From Chara braunii (lineage: Eukaryota; Streptophyta; Charophyceae; Charales; Characeae), in assembly GCA_003427395.1 (NCBI GenBank), contig BFEA01000134.1, forward strand, positions 369,816 through 401,640: a DNA stretch of 31,825 bases, read 5' to 3'. The notes beneath the pieces are model-generated. The model was not told the origin of the DNA, did no database searches, and worked only from the letters and a program-made list of their open reading frames with translations. Of the stretch, positions 18,980-28,260 are shown piece by piece. Position 1 is the first letter of the stretch; each line of letters starts with the position of its first letter. The position numbers and the translations under genes were made by a program.

Positions 18980-19048
18980 ATTGGCAATATACTGTCTGTC
19001 TCAGCCTTTCTGATAGTTCCAATTGGATGAACAACACAAATATGGGAC

Positions 19049-19067
19049 GCTGGACCCGGTTTCCAGC
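19049..19067 (+). promoter_or_regulatory. Stem-loop module 2
   Basis: Identical to module 1, including the following ATTGGCAA word, so modules 1 and 2 share a longer repeat. Confidence 0.7.
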
Positions 19068-19184
19068 ATTGGCAAAAAGGACAGTGATCTGAACTCTCAG
19101 CACATGATGCCCCCCAGTGGCCTTCCACCCTTTACTCGGACCAGGCCACAGGCTAGGAAGGAGGTTAAAGGCTAAACATGGGAC

Positions 19185-19202
19185 GCTGGACCCGTTTCCA
19201 GC
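19185..19202 (+). promoter_or_regulatory. Stem-loop module 3
   Basis: The stem is intact; the loop is one base shorter (CCCGTT). Confidence 0.65.
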
Positions 19203-19254
19203 ACAGTGGTGTCCTTTTCAAATGGAAAGATTTGTAAAAATGTATTCAAGGGAC

Positions 19255-19273
19255 ACTGGACCCGGTTTCCAGC
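19255..19273 (+). promoter_or_regulatory. Stem-loop module 4, next to the poly(A) tail
   Basis: Arms ACTGGA/TCCAGC. It is followed by TGCTCCCCACCAATAGAT, the same word as downstream of the LINE-2 stem-loop at 28014, then the A-run. Confidence 0.7.
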
Positions 19274-19309
19274 AAGTGATGCTCCCCACCAATAGATGGA
19301 GCTGGTTTC

Positions 19310-19325
19310 AAAAAAAAAAANNNNN

Positions 19326-19362
<37 letters not shown>
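19310..19362 (+). repeat. Poly(A) tail with assembly gap (5 N)
   Basis: An uninterrupted A-run apart from Ns at 19321-19325. The real length is unknown. Confidence 0.9.
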
Positions 19363-19367
<5 letters not shown>

Positions 19368-19371
19368 TCCG

Positions 19372-19417
19372 CAGGCTTGGTGTTAGAAACAGTAATTTGC
19401 TAGTATTTTGTTGTTGA
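19372..19417. repeat. Diverged repeat, copy B right part
   Basis: Matches 18499-18544 of copy A and ends abruptly at TTGTTGA, where LINE-2 sequence appears to start. Confidence 0.8.
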
Positions 19418-19700
19418 CAAAAGATTCACGGATCTGGGAAGGGTAGGATAGGAAGAAAGGGTGAGGAGGAGTAAACGAAGGGGAAGAAGTGGGAGATGGG
19501 GGCACGTTTAGAAAAGAAAAATTAAGAGGAGGAAAAAATAACAGGAAGTAAGGAAATAGTAAGGGAGGATATTGGTCACCACCCTGTCCTCTGGAGCCTG
19601 TCCTTTCTCCTTTTTTTCTCCTACAGCATCCCCTTACTAGATTGAAAAAATAAGATAAAAAAAAAGGGGGAAGGAAAGAAGAAGAAAAGAAAGAGAGAAA
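19418..19700 (+). other. LINE-2 5' UTR
   Basis: Strongly purine-rich (GGA and GAAG words) with a pyrimidine-rich interruption at about 19580-19625. There are no open frames of note. It leads to ATG 19701. Confidence 0.5.
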
Positions 19701-20375
19701 ATGTCACGCATTATTCATCACCAGCGCAGTCATAGACTAAAGGATTCAACTCTTATGTTCAGAGGAGCAATGCGTCAATTTGCGACACGACAACTGCACA
19801 CTCCTATTAAGACAGTTTTGGCTGCAAGGCAAAAACAGAAAAAAGAATTAAAGGAAAATGTATCAGAGACATCAATGATGGAGGGAGAAATCTTAACAAT
19901 GGAAGAACAAAAGGAACAAAAATGACAGATGGTGAATATAATACACTTACCAGAACAGGGAGTCTCCACCCAGACTCAGGAAGCACAACAGGGAGAAATG
20001 ATTCTAAATCCACTGTTCCATCATGAGCAAAGGGAGGAACAAACACAAGGGACAATGGGGAGCCGAAGCACAAAGTTGGCATTGACACCTGGAATTGGAT
20101 CGGTAATGACATTTAGGCACCAAAGGAAGTCATTAGTCTCTCAATTTCAAACTGGGAACAGAGAAACCGTGGTTTTCCAGGCAGGTTCCACCAAAACGAA
20201 ATCACAGGAGTTGAGGAGAGAGAAGGAGGGGGAGGGGGGGGGGAGGGGGAAAGAAGGAAGGGGGAGGAAAGGGAAAGGGGGGCAGAAAGGGAGAGGAAGG
20301 GGAAGAAGGGCAGGGGAAGGATGGGGGTCCGGAAATTACGGAAAACTCGAGGAGAAGAACAAGGAAGAAAAGTAA
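19701..20375 (+). pseudogene. LINE-2 ORF1 N-terminal segment
   Basis: ATG 19701 starts a frame that runs to 20375 with one TGA (19923-19925). The product begins basic, with a Gln/Lys/Glu-rich helix, and ends in a Gly/Arg/Lys-rich low-complexity stretch from the GGGGAA-type repeat at 20215-20320. It is probably disordered and RNA-binding. Reading then moves one frame, around 20321-20370, into the conserved part of ORF1. Similarity to LINE-1 ORF1 is not evident here. Confidence 0.55.
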
Positions 20376-22027
20376 TGGTCCCATTAACTCAAGATCAACA
20401 ACAGGAAGGACCAGCCTCAACACAGCACAAAATGAGTCACAAACAGGGATCTTCATCCTGGGTGCAATGTGTGAAGGGGCCCTTCCAGTCCAAGGAATTA
20501 GAAATCAGAAGGCAGGGGTCGCAATCACAATCACTAAAGATACCACTGCACAACCTTCCAACTGCAAAGGCTTATTTTCTATCCAAATTTATTATTTCTT
20601 ATGAAAATAGAGTAATTGATTTGCCAGGGAAGAAAACGCAGATAAAATCATATCCGACACAAAAGTTGGAAGAGAGGGATGCGGTTTACCAGACGCATGC
20701 GAATAACTGGGTATTCCACGATGATTCAGCTTATAAATCCACCAATGAAAAAATCAAGTGGATCTGTAAGCAATTGGCTTACAAAGGCAGTTATGAAGCA
20801 ATGTGTCAAGATTTTTTAATCCTTCCAATCTCCTCAATTATTTTCATAATATTGTGTCTACACATAGCAGACAAGACAATAATAGAAGGCTGGTGCAAAC
20901 TAAGATGTGAACGATCAGAGGTACGAATCTATCCTTGGTCGCCACCGAAACAGGGACCGGATGAGAAGCGCAAGCAGATGATGGAGGACTTCTATTGGGT
21001 AGAATTCAGACACATCCCAATAGAAATACAAGCAGCCTTCATATATGACTTTTGGATCAACTATGACATTGTAGACTTCATAGATCCCCTTCCAGCATAT
21101 CCAGCAAAAAGTGATGATTATTTGATGATAGCCCTTAACCACCCGTCCAACACACCCTTCAATATAGATGATGTCATTCCCTACAGGGTAGGGGGTAGAG
21201 AATACCATATTCACACGGCGCATAAGTTGAGACCATGGTGTTTTAGGTGCAGGGCTTATGGTCATCTAAGCACAGATCCGTCCTGTGCTCAAAATCCGGC
21301 AAAGAAATATCGAGCCACAGGTAGACTTATCCAAGACCCTTTCAAACCAAATTTGTGGCGCACGGTGGATGCGGGACATGAAGGGTGGGTGTACATAGAA
21401 GGTTCTAAAAACTGTGAGGTTCCCCAGGGCTGGACATGGGAACGTTAGGAGGAACCTAATTGGGAAGTTAAACCACCGGACTCATGGATACCGCCAAAAG
21501 CTTCACCAGGGGCTGCAGGAAAAAGAACGTCCTCTCAAAGTAACCAAAGAACGACATCCGAGCCGCGGGAAGAAGAAGGGTCACAAGGTGCCCCCACCTC
21601 CGGGGGAAAGGGAACAGTTACAAAAGCACCAGTCTCTCAGAATAAAGGTAAAGGGACTTTAATCCAACAACAATGGAGACCGGTGCTTATGGGTAAGAAA
21701 GCAATAAATGATACTCCGACAGAACCAAAACCTGCCGACTATGTGAATCAAGGAAACAGGGGCTCCTTTTTCTTACTTGAAGAGGAGGAAGGACCTGATA
21801 TTGAGACAGAAGGAATAAAGATTGAGGAAAATAATGAAAAGGAAAAGGAAGGAGCTCTAATAAGAGTTAATGAAGGTCAAGAGGGAGGGGAAAGGAAAAA
21901 AAGAAAGAGGAAACAAATCACAGGACCAGGCAAAGACACGGACCTCAATACAATAATAACAACCTCCTCACAAAATAAAATAGGCAGAGTAGAACAAGCA
22001 CTACAGATATCAGAAACAACAAAATAA
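20321..22027 (+). pseudogene. LINE-2 ORF1 core with DUF4283-like part and CX2CX4HX6C zinc knuckle
   Basis: One frame covers 20321-22027 with a single TAG at 21446-21448. The central block has V-R-I-Y-P-W, W-V-E-F-R-H-I-P and I-Y-D-F-W, the pattern of the DUF4283/RRM-like domain of plant LINE ORF1 proteins. The knuckle reads C-F-R-C-R-A-Y-G-H-L-S-T-D-P-S-C (21239-21286), the same CX2CX4HX6C spacing and D-P-S-C ending as in LINE-1. A Ser/Pro/Lys-rich linker follows, with a basic R-K-K-R-K-R-K cluster near 21890-21915. TAA 22025-22027 overlaps ATG 22027 as TAATG. Confidence 0.75.
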
Positions 22028-22554
22028 TGGATCAGGAGACTAAAGAAGAGCACACAGAGAAGGAAGAAAAGACCCCGGACCCGTTCCTGGGAGCTTTTGG
22101 TCCAGCACCAATGGAAGTAGATTCTCCTCCACCAGAAGAAGACTTTGAAATGGGAGAGGCAAATACACAAGCGAATTCAGAATTATCTATAGATGAGAGG
22201 TTGAAACAGTTGGCAGATTGGTTAATTAAAACCCTAAAGACTTGACATGGAGTTGGCTCGATTGAATTTTTCTGGGATACTTCGTACATTCAACTCTACA
22301 GTCTACCAAGTAGTAGTCCTACCCTCAACCAGGTTTTGGAACAAGGACTACCAGAAGGAGTCAACTGGTCAAAAATAAGCCAGAGAATATTGAACATTGT
22401 GGCAGGAATGTTTCAACCACCAAGCTTATCCCCAACAAGAGGCTCTATCAAGGAGGGGGACGTTTCAAGACAGGATGAAAACCTGGTGATCGAAATATCA
22501 GTAAATAGTAAGGATTCTTTACAACTGAGGAAGGGGAGGAGGGTATTACGGTGA
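22027..22554 (+). pseudogene. LINE-2 acidic linker segment, frame-shifted from ORF1 core
   Basis: ATG 22027 opens a frame to 22554 with one TGA at 22243-22245. The product is acidic, then has V-G-S-I-E-F-F-W-D and a helix around W-S-K-I-S-Q-R-I-L-N-I. No family is recognised. It is either the continuation of ORF1 after a frameshift or a separate product translated by stop-start coupling. A one-base shift near 22540 leads on to the next segment. Confidence 0.45.
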
Positions 22555-23229
22555 AGGAAGTAAGCAGAGAAGACCAATGTAATTCTTCTTCAGGAAAATA
22601 AGGGAAGGAAAATACGGAAGTGGAAGAGGTGGCAAAGGGAGAAGAAATGTTTGCAAATTCAGATTCCCACCAAAAAGGAAAAACCAAGATTAGTATGAAA
22701 GATGGAGTGGATCCAGGCAAAAGGTTGAAAATGCGTCATGCATTAAAAAAGGACTATATTGCAGGATCGTCCTCTCCTAGAGGCAACTTGGTGATACTAG
22801 TAAGAAAAAAAAGTGGGAAGTGGAAAATTGGTCTTTCCCCAATAGGTCAGGATCAGTATGGGGGAGTGACATTGAGAGGATGGTCCACACATGTAGACTA
22901 CCAAAGCCCGGGTGATAGGATTTTTAAAAGAGACTTACATGATTTTCTGTCAAAACATTACGATCCAGGACCTCAAGCTACGATCACATTAATGGGGGAT
23001 CATGCTAAGATGGCCAAGCAAGATACTTTTGTAAAAATTTGAAGATAATAAGGAAGCCGGACTTAGATGGTTCTCCCACGCGGCTCTACCAGATCTGCAG
23101 CAGCTAAAAATTAAGGCCAATGTAGTATGGTCGGTCGCAGAGGTTTCATCTTTCTTATGCTCGATTCTTTGCAACGGATTGCTCACCTCCTCGACTTCAC
23201 TAGAAGGAGGAGGATGGGTGAGGTTGTAG
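22555..23229 (+). pseudogene. LINE-2 ORF1 C-terminal domain, possible degenerate Nudix-like fold
   Basis: Open from about 22603 to TGA 23040-23042, then one frame over to TAG 23227-23229. The pattern is L-V-I-L-V-R-K-K-S-G-K-W strand and turn, R-D-L-H-D-F-L helix, A-T-I-T-L-M and T-F-V-K-I strands, then L-R-W-F-S-H-A-A-L-P-D-L. These resemble the first strand, the helix, later strands and the final W-box of a Nudix fold, without the catalytic E-E pair. It occupies the same place as 12265-12981 in LINE-1, just before ORF2. This is a pattern-level suggestion; direct identity between the two is low. Confidence 0.45.
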
Positions 23230-23258
23230 ATTAGTCAACTAATTTCGATTGACAAAGG

Positions 23259-24797
23259 ATGGAGGCAATACAAACTTTGTATGGGAAAAATCCATCCTTG
23301 ATAAGGGCAACGAAGACAACGGATTTGGATTTAAGGTCACTGAATGTAAACGGTCTGGCCACAGCAGATGCTCTCAAGAGAAAAACGATCATAGAACAAT
23401 TGCAAGGAGTAGGAGGGAAATCATGGCCGGATGTGATATGTATACAAGAGACTCATCTTACGGATTCTCCATCTCACAATAGAGCACACAACCTTATATG
23501 GCCCCACCAGAGGTTCCAAGCCCACGCAACACGTAACGGATCAGCAGGGGTAGCCATATGGGTTCCTCCGGACTCCAGGGCAGAGGTGATTCACTCGGAA
23601 GCAGAGCAGAAAAATGGAAGATGGATTTCAACACTGGTTATGCTTGAAATAGAAATAGTTTGTGTAATTAATGTATATGGTCCGAATGAGGTACAATAAC
23701 GCATAAAATTCTTTAATGACATTAGGAGTCACATACCGAATGGTATTCCAATTATAATGGCAGGGGACTTCAACGCGGCACCGGATAGATGGATGGACAG
23801 ATGAAAAATTCCTTCACCATGCCCTGCTTATATAGAGGAGGATGAAAAAATTATACAACTACTATGTGAAGCCGAAAATCTATATGACACTTACCGTAAG
23901 TTTTTTCCACAAGAACGATTATTTACGTGTATCAGGAATACGGGATCCCTCAATCAATCTTGATCTAGAATAGATTTAATACTCATATCAGAAGATTTAG
24001 ATCATGCACAAGTAGGGGTAAATATTTTCCCTCAAAGTCCATGGCCAGGAATAGATCACAAGATGTGTGTCATCCTACTGACCTTCAGGAAGAAGCCGGA
24101 CAGAGGAAGAAACTTTTATAAACTCAACTCATCTCTCTTAAACAGAACGGATTTTAAAACCTATATTCATGATATATGAAAATATTAACAAACCACGAAA
24201 GACAAACATGAATCCTACATTTCCTTGTTCAACTGTGGCTTATGCTTTTTAGCAAAAAAACGCAATGAATTTTCCAAAACAATTGCTAAGTGGAGACATG
24301 AACAAGAAGTGAAAATTCATGAGAAAATACTTAAATACGAACAACAAGAACATTCGGAAACTATACATCCGTCAGAAGATATAATGGAACTTAGAAATCA
24401 ACTCTTCACCCTTGCCCAAAATAGGTGGCAACGTTATCTCATCAGGAGTAAATTATCTAGACACCAGTCAGAAGGCCAAATGGACTCCTATTTCTTTGCA
24501 CTAGCTAAAGCAAGGGTTAAAATAACAAATATAGAAGCTCTGATTGATCCTAGGTTATCTACACACGTCGAACCAGTTTCATCGGCTAGTAGCCTAAAAG
24601 TAGCCTATGATTTTTTCAAAAATCTCTATACATCCACGATTGATCCAGCCATATCAGACCAAGAAATAAGGGACTTCCTCGAACATCTTACACAAAAATT
24701 AACTCCAGAACAAAAGGAAAAATTGGAAGCTCCAATCACTAAAGAAGAAATCTGGACTGCTCTACTACAAATGGATGAGGATAAAACTCAGGGATAG
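23259..24797 (+). pseudogene. LINE-2 ORF2: AP endonuclease domain and linker
   Basis: The EN motifs are S-L-N-V-N-G-L, C-I-Q-E-T-H-L-T-D, V-Y-G-P-N, M-A-G-D-F-N, S-R-I-D-L-I-L-I-S and the D-H block (I-D-H-K-M), so the metal and substrate residues are present. One reading frame runs from ATG 23259 to 24794, with TAA at 23697 and 24186 and TGA at 23802, 23961 and 24177. The TGA at 23961 lies before S-R-I-D, where Trp is common in the family. From 24190 on is a helical linker, ending D-E-D-K-T at a one-base shift (near 24790) just before the RT. ATG 23259 is 35 codons ahead of the first EN motif; an earlier start is possible. Confidence 0.88.
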
Positions 24798-26002
24798 ATG
24801 GTCTGCCTAAGGAATTCTGGGAGGTAATGTGGACAAATTTGGCAGAGGATTTCATGGAATACTATAAACAGGTCCAGGAATCAGGATGTATGGGAGAAAT
24901 TGTGAGCCAAGGAATTATAACATTTTTATATAAAAAGGGAGATAAGACAAACATAAGGAATTATAGACCAATCACTTTACTAACTGTGGTATATAAAATG
25001 CTAGCTAAGGCTATAGCAAACAGATTCATTCCTATAATGACCGACATCATTCATCCTTCTCAAACAGGTTTTATTCATGAGAGAAATATACAAGATAATG
25101 TATTACTGATCAATGAAACAATTAAATTATTGAGACAAAATCAAAGCAACGCGGCTTTTGTATTCATAGACTTCGAAAAGGCTTACGATCATGTTGATTG
25201 ACATTTTCTGGAAGCATGTCTAACTAAGTTAGTATTTGGACCCAAAATGAAAAGATGGATCCAAATTCTGCACTCAAATGCTGCTACCAGAGTACAGGTA
25301 AATGGTTTACTATCGCCAGAGATCCCTCTTCAGAGATCAGTCAGGCAAGGGGATCCCTTAGCCTCTTTCCTTTTTGTTATCATCATGGAAGCATTATGAG
25401 CAAACTTGAGAAAAAAACCTAGCATTCAACGGTTGAGGATAGGTAACCTTCCTAAGGAGACAATCCCAATCTATTCCATGTTTGCGGATGATTTGAAAAT
25501 CATGATGGAGGCCTCCAAAACTATTCTTGAGGAAATTAAGGCAATATTGGACAGATTTTCAACCTTATCAGATATGTTAGTCAATTGGGGGAATAAAACA
25601 TTGGGATGGTGGATCCATTCACAAGGGGTGAGACCTCCAGAGATCCCTAATATTAAATGGGTACCGTTAGAAGCACCCATAAGAGTGTTAGGGATAATTC
25701 TCACATCACAAGGGAAACCAAACTCAAATGGTATATGAATTTCTTTTCCGGCATTGGAAAAAATGAAGATATGGAAGAATAAGCACACTTCAATCTTTGG
25801 AAGAGCATTAATAATTAATAATGAGGTGTTGGCGTCGATCTGGTACAAATCATTGTTGTGGCCTTTGAGTACGAAACCCACAAAGGAAATACAAAGACAA
25901 CTTGCAGTCTTCCTTTGGAGAGGGGATCACGAATTATCACATGTAATTCCAATAGTTGCTTGGAAGACCTTAATCCAGCCAAAGACCAAGGGAGAAATTT
26001 GA
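24798..26002 (+). pseudogene. LINE-2 reverse transcriptase domain
   Basis: After the shift one frame is kept throughout. Motifs in order are I-D-G-L-P-K-E-F-W, L-Y-K-K-G-D-K-T-N-I-R-N-Y-R-P-I-T-L-L, Q-T-G-F-I-H-E-R, F-I-D-F-E-K-A-Y-D-H-V-D, S-V-R-Q-G-D-P-L-A-S-F-L-F and F-A-D-D (25481-25492), then L-G-I-I-L and F-G-R-A-L-I-I-N-N. Stops are all TGA: 25199, 25397, 25736 and 26000. The one at 25199 falls where LINE-1 and LINE-3 have Trp (R-V-G-W). The one at 26000 falls where LINE-1 has Gly. Catalytic residues are intact. Confidence 0.93.
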
Positions 26003-27823
26003 CTTATTGATCCAAAAACGCAGTGTCAGACTTGGGCTCTTCAAGTGATCAAACGTTTAATTTTAACTACAGATATACCATGGAAGGATCTAGCATTAGA
26101 ACAAATTCGAAGATTGGTGCCTCAAACCACACAGGAAGTTCATCCCTTGACATGGGTAGAGGATAGATATTGGTCTATTCCTCGTACCCGAATGCTTCAA
26201 AATGATACAAGGGTGAGAGGTGAGGTCAAGAAAGATCTTAGACTGGACGGCTTTTGGGTAAACCTATTGAAAACTTGGCGGGAGATGCCTTCACCAGATA
26301 AGGCCATACCTGAAAGATTTGAGGAAGTCCTGCAACAGCCTTTGTTTGGTAACAGATGGATTACTGACCATAATGGTAGAGCCTCTATAAGCTCGGAATC
26401 CTCCTGGTCAAATTGGTTAAAGAATGAAGTAGTAAGAATTAAGGATCTGTGGGACCCGGTGAATAAAACTTGGATGAATACTGAAGAATTTAGAAAAGGA
26501 ATTAAGTATGCACACAATCTAATAAATAATTTGGAATAAATCACTTCATCTATTCCCTTGGCTTAGACAATGGTGCTTAAAAAAGGCCCGGTGTTTTGAA
26601 TAGCAGACTGGGTGAGTATAAATCATCAGGATGGAGCCAAGTCAATAGGACAGATCATGGATGCACAAAAAGAAGGTGCCTTGATTAATATTTTTAAGAT
26701 CCAAAAATACAATATAATTTCTAACAAGGATTTACACACGAACATCTTCTCAAATTTTGACGAAATGTTCAGGGTAAAAGCCATATATTGTACAGAAGCA
26801 AAAGGGTGGAAAATATTTTTACCTAAGTGTCCCATACCGGAGCTTCCCTTAGACCCGGCTGATTGGGTATGGCGACTAAATAAGAGAAGCAAACCCTTAA
26901 GACTACAATCATTGAGTGTAAAGGCTTCCTATAGGCTACTTCGTCCTAAAGTGGAGGTTTTAGAAATGTTACAAGATCGACGGTATAGACACTTAAACAT
27001 AAATAAAGATCTGATCAAACCAGTTAAGTGGTGCAAAGACATCAGAGAGAGGCCAACCAAGTTTGCCTCTTTACAATGGCAAATAATCCACAGAGTCTAC
27101 CCACAAACGATTGGTTAATAGACCACTCTTCTCTTGAACAAAAGGGTAAGGCAGTACCATGGTGTAGAACATGTGTTCAAGCCTTCCCAAGTAGGAAGAT
27201 TAGAGAAACAATTGAGCACATCTTCCTACAATGCCCAGACTCTGTATTGCTTTGGAGATTATGGGATTATGTATGGAGAAGACTGACAGGCTTAGTCTGG
27301 CCATGGGAGTGGCGGGCTATTCTTTTGGGACACTGGATTCCTGCATTGATTGAATTGTCGGACTTCCAACATAACTTATTCCATTTAAGTAGGAAAATAG
27401 TATTATGAGCGTTGTGGTATAAAAGATGTACAAGTGTCATTGAAAGAATTATAATTGGAAAACAAGAAGTGGTAGACATAATTCAACAATTTGTTCAATC
27501 AGAAATAAAATATCAATGGGAAAAGATGAAAGTCAAAATTATTGAATATAAAAAAAAAAAAAGATATAGCACAGAGAATCTCGAAATTCAGTACGGAATG
27601 GTTAGGGGATGCATTAGGAGAAAAATTGGGAAAGGTGGTTTGGCCAGGAGGGGAAGGGGAGCAGGTGATCTTTAAGCGAGACTACCAGATCACCTTCTAC
27701 AATTGGTTCTATATCCCGCCAGGAGCTTCTTTGAGATCACCTGAGTTTTTCTCTGACCCTTTTCCTCCCTCTGCACTGGCTCTAGTGGACCTAGGATGGT
27801 TTGGGGGGGAAGAGGGAGGATAG
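26003..27823 (+). pseudogene. LINE-2 ORF2 C-terminal region with zf-RVT zinc finger
   Basis: The RT frame continues with L-I-D-P-K-T-Q to about 26530, moves one frame at a T-run (26530-26532), returns near 26595 and runs to about 27098, then changes frame again. The block I-K-D-L-W-D-P with W-M-N-T-E-E aligns with I-R-D-I-W-D in LINE-1 and A-D-I-W-D in LINE-3. The zf-RVT finger has C-R-T-C (27163-27174) and H-I-F-L-Q-C (27217-27234). A TGA at 27406 follows I-V-L and precedes A-L-W, aligning with a Trp in LINE-3. A last shift at the A-run 27551-27562 gives the C-terminal frame ending at TAG 27821-27823. Confidence 0.85.
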
Positions 27824-28060
27824 GAGGTTTAATTAGACAGGTAGGAGGTTATTGAGATAGATGCTAGGTTAATCACNCTGTTNTGGCGGTCATTTTGTAT
27901 GACTGAAGAGGCATCTGGATTTCTATGACTAGATCANCTTTTTACTTGGATATGAGATGTTTGGATTGACACTTTGTTGATACTATGTTCATTCAAAAAT
28001 ATATGTAAGGGACGCTGGACCCGTTTTCCAGCAGGTGTTGCTCCCCACCAATAGATTGGA

Positions 28061-28096
<36 letters not shown>
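27824..28096 (+). other. LINE-2 3' UTR, stem-loop and poly(A) tail
   Basis: Non-coding, with ambiguous bases at 27877, 27883 and 27937. The shared stem-loop lies at 28014-28032, followed by a 41-bp tail and the A-run 28074-28096. From the stem-loop to the A-run it matches the 3' end of the retroposon at 18957-19362. Confidence 0.8.
28014..28032 (+). promoter_or_regulatory. Shared 3' stem-loop, LINE-2 copy
   Basis: Perfect GCTGGA/TCCAGC stem, loop CCCGTTT. It lies 41 bp before the poly(A) tail, a likely position for RT recognition of its own RNA. Confidence 0.7.
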
Positions 28097-28098
<2 letters not shown>

Positions 28099-28183
28099 TC
28101 AGTAGTAACATAGTGGTCCGATCTTAGGGTTTGACCGGTGAGGTCTCGCCCTTCGATGGGGCCACCTACCTTTTATGAGGGAT

Positions 28184-28202
28184 GCCAGACCGGTTTCCTG
28201 GC
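28184..28202 (+). promoter_or_regulatory. Diverged stem-loop with compensatory changes
   Basis: Arms are GCCAG and CTGGC instead of GCTGG and CCAGC: both strands changed and pairing is kept. The loop keeps ACCGGTTT. Confidence 0.6.
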
Positions 28203-28221
28203 TTTTTGAAATATAAGGGAC

Positions 28222-28240
28222 GTCGGACCCAGTTTCTGGC
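28222..28240 (+). promoter_or_regulatory. Diverged stem-loop with G-U pairs
   Basis: Arms GTCGGA and TCTGGC can form six pairs if two G-U wobbles are allowed; the loop is CCCAGTT. It is followed by TGTT and the A-run. Confidence 0.55.
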
Positions 28241-28260
28241 TGTTAAAAAAAAAAAAAAAA

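Larger units (their letters stand above)
18957..19362 (+). mobile_element. Short non-autonomous retroposon with four stem-loop modules and poly(A)
   Basis: The insertion is flanked by the 9-bp direct repeat AGGATTCCG (18948-18956 and 19363-19371) and ends in a long A-run, so it was made by target-primed reverse transcription. The uninterrupted copy A supplies the empty site. Inside are four copies of the GCTGGA/TCCAGC stem-loop, at 18961, 19049, 19185 and 19255, about 88, 136 and 70 bp apart. The last copy and its flank to the A-run match the LINE-2 3' terminus. There is no coding capacity and no clear pol III A/B box. It could be a SINE, or a chimera of LINE 3' tails. Five Ns lie in the A-run. 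Confidence 0.85.
19418..28096 (+). mobile_element. LINE-2: L1-like non-LTR retrotransposon, degenerate full-length copy
   Basis: The element has a purine-rich 5' UTR (19418-19700), ORF1 (19701-23229), ORF2 (23259-27823) and a 3' UTR with stem-loop and a poly(A) tail at 28074-28096. The left border is placed where repeat copy B stops matching copy A. No target-site duplication is clear: sequence after the A-run does not resume copy B. ORF2 is diverged from LINE-1 but has the same domain order. Much of ORF2 keeps one reading frame, interrupted mainly by TGA stops. Confidence 0.85.
28097..28260 (+). mobile_element. Second short hairpin/poly(A) element, limits uncertain
   Basis: Directly after the LINE-2 tail comes a stretch with two diverged stem-loops (28184-28202 and 28222-28240) and an A-run at 28245-28260, four bases after the second. 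There is no coding capacity. It looks like another retroposon or a 3' tail of a related LINE family. No target-site duplication was found. Confidence 0.5.

Noticed and set aside
19418-28120. Target-site duplication for LINE-2
   Set aside because: The flank left of 19418 (end of repeat copy B) and the sequence after the A-run at 28097 do not match, so no TSD is claimed.
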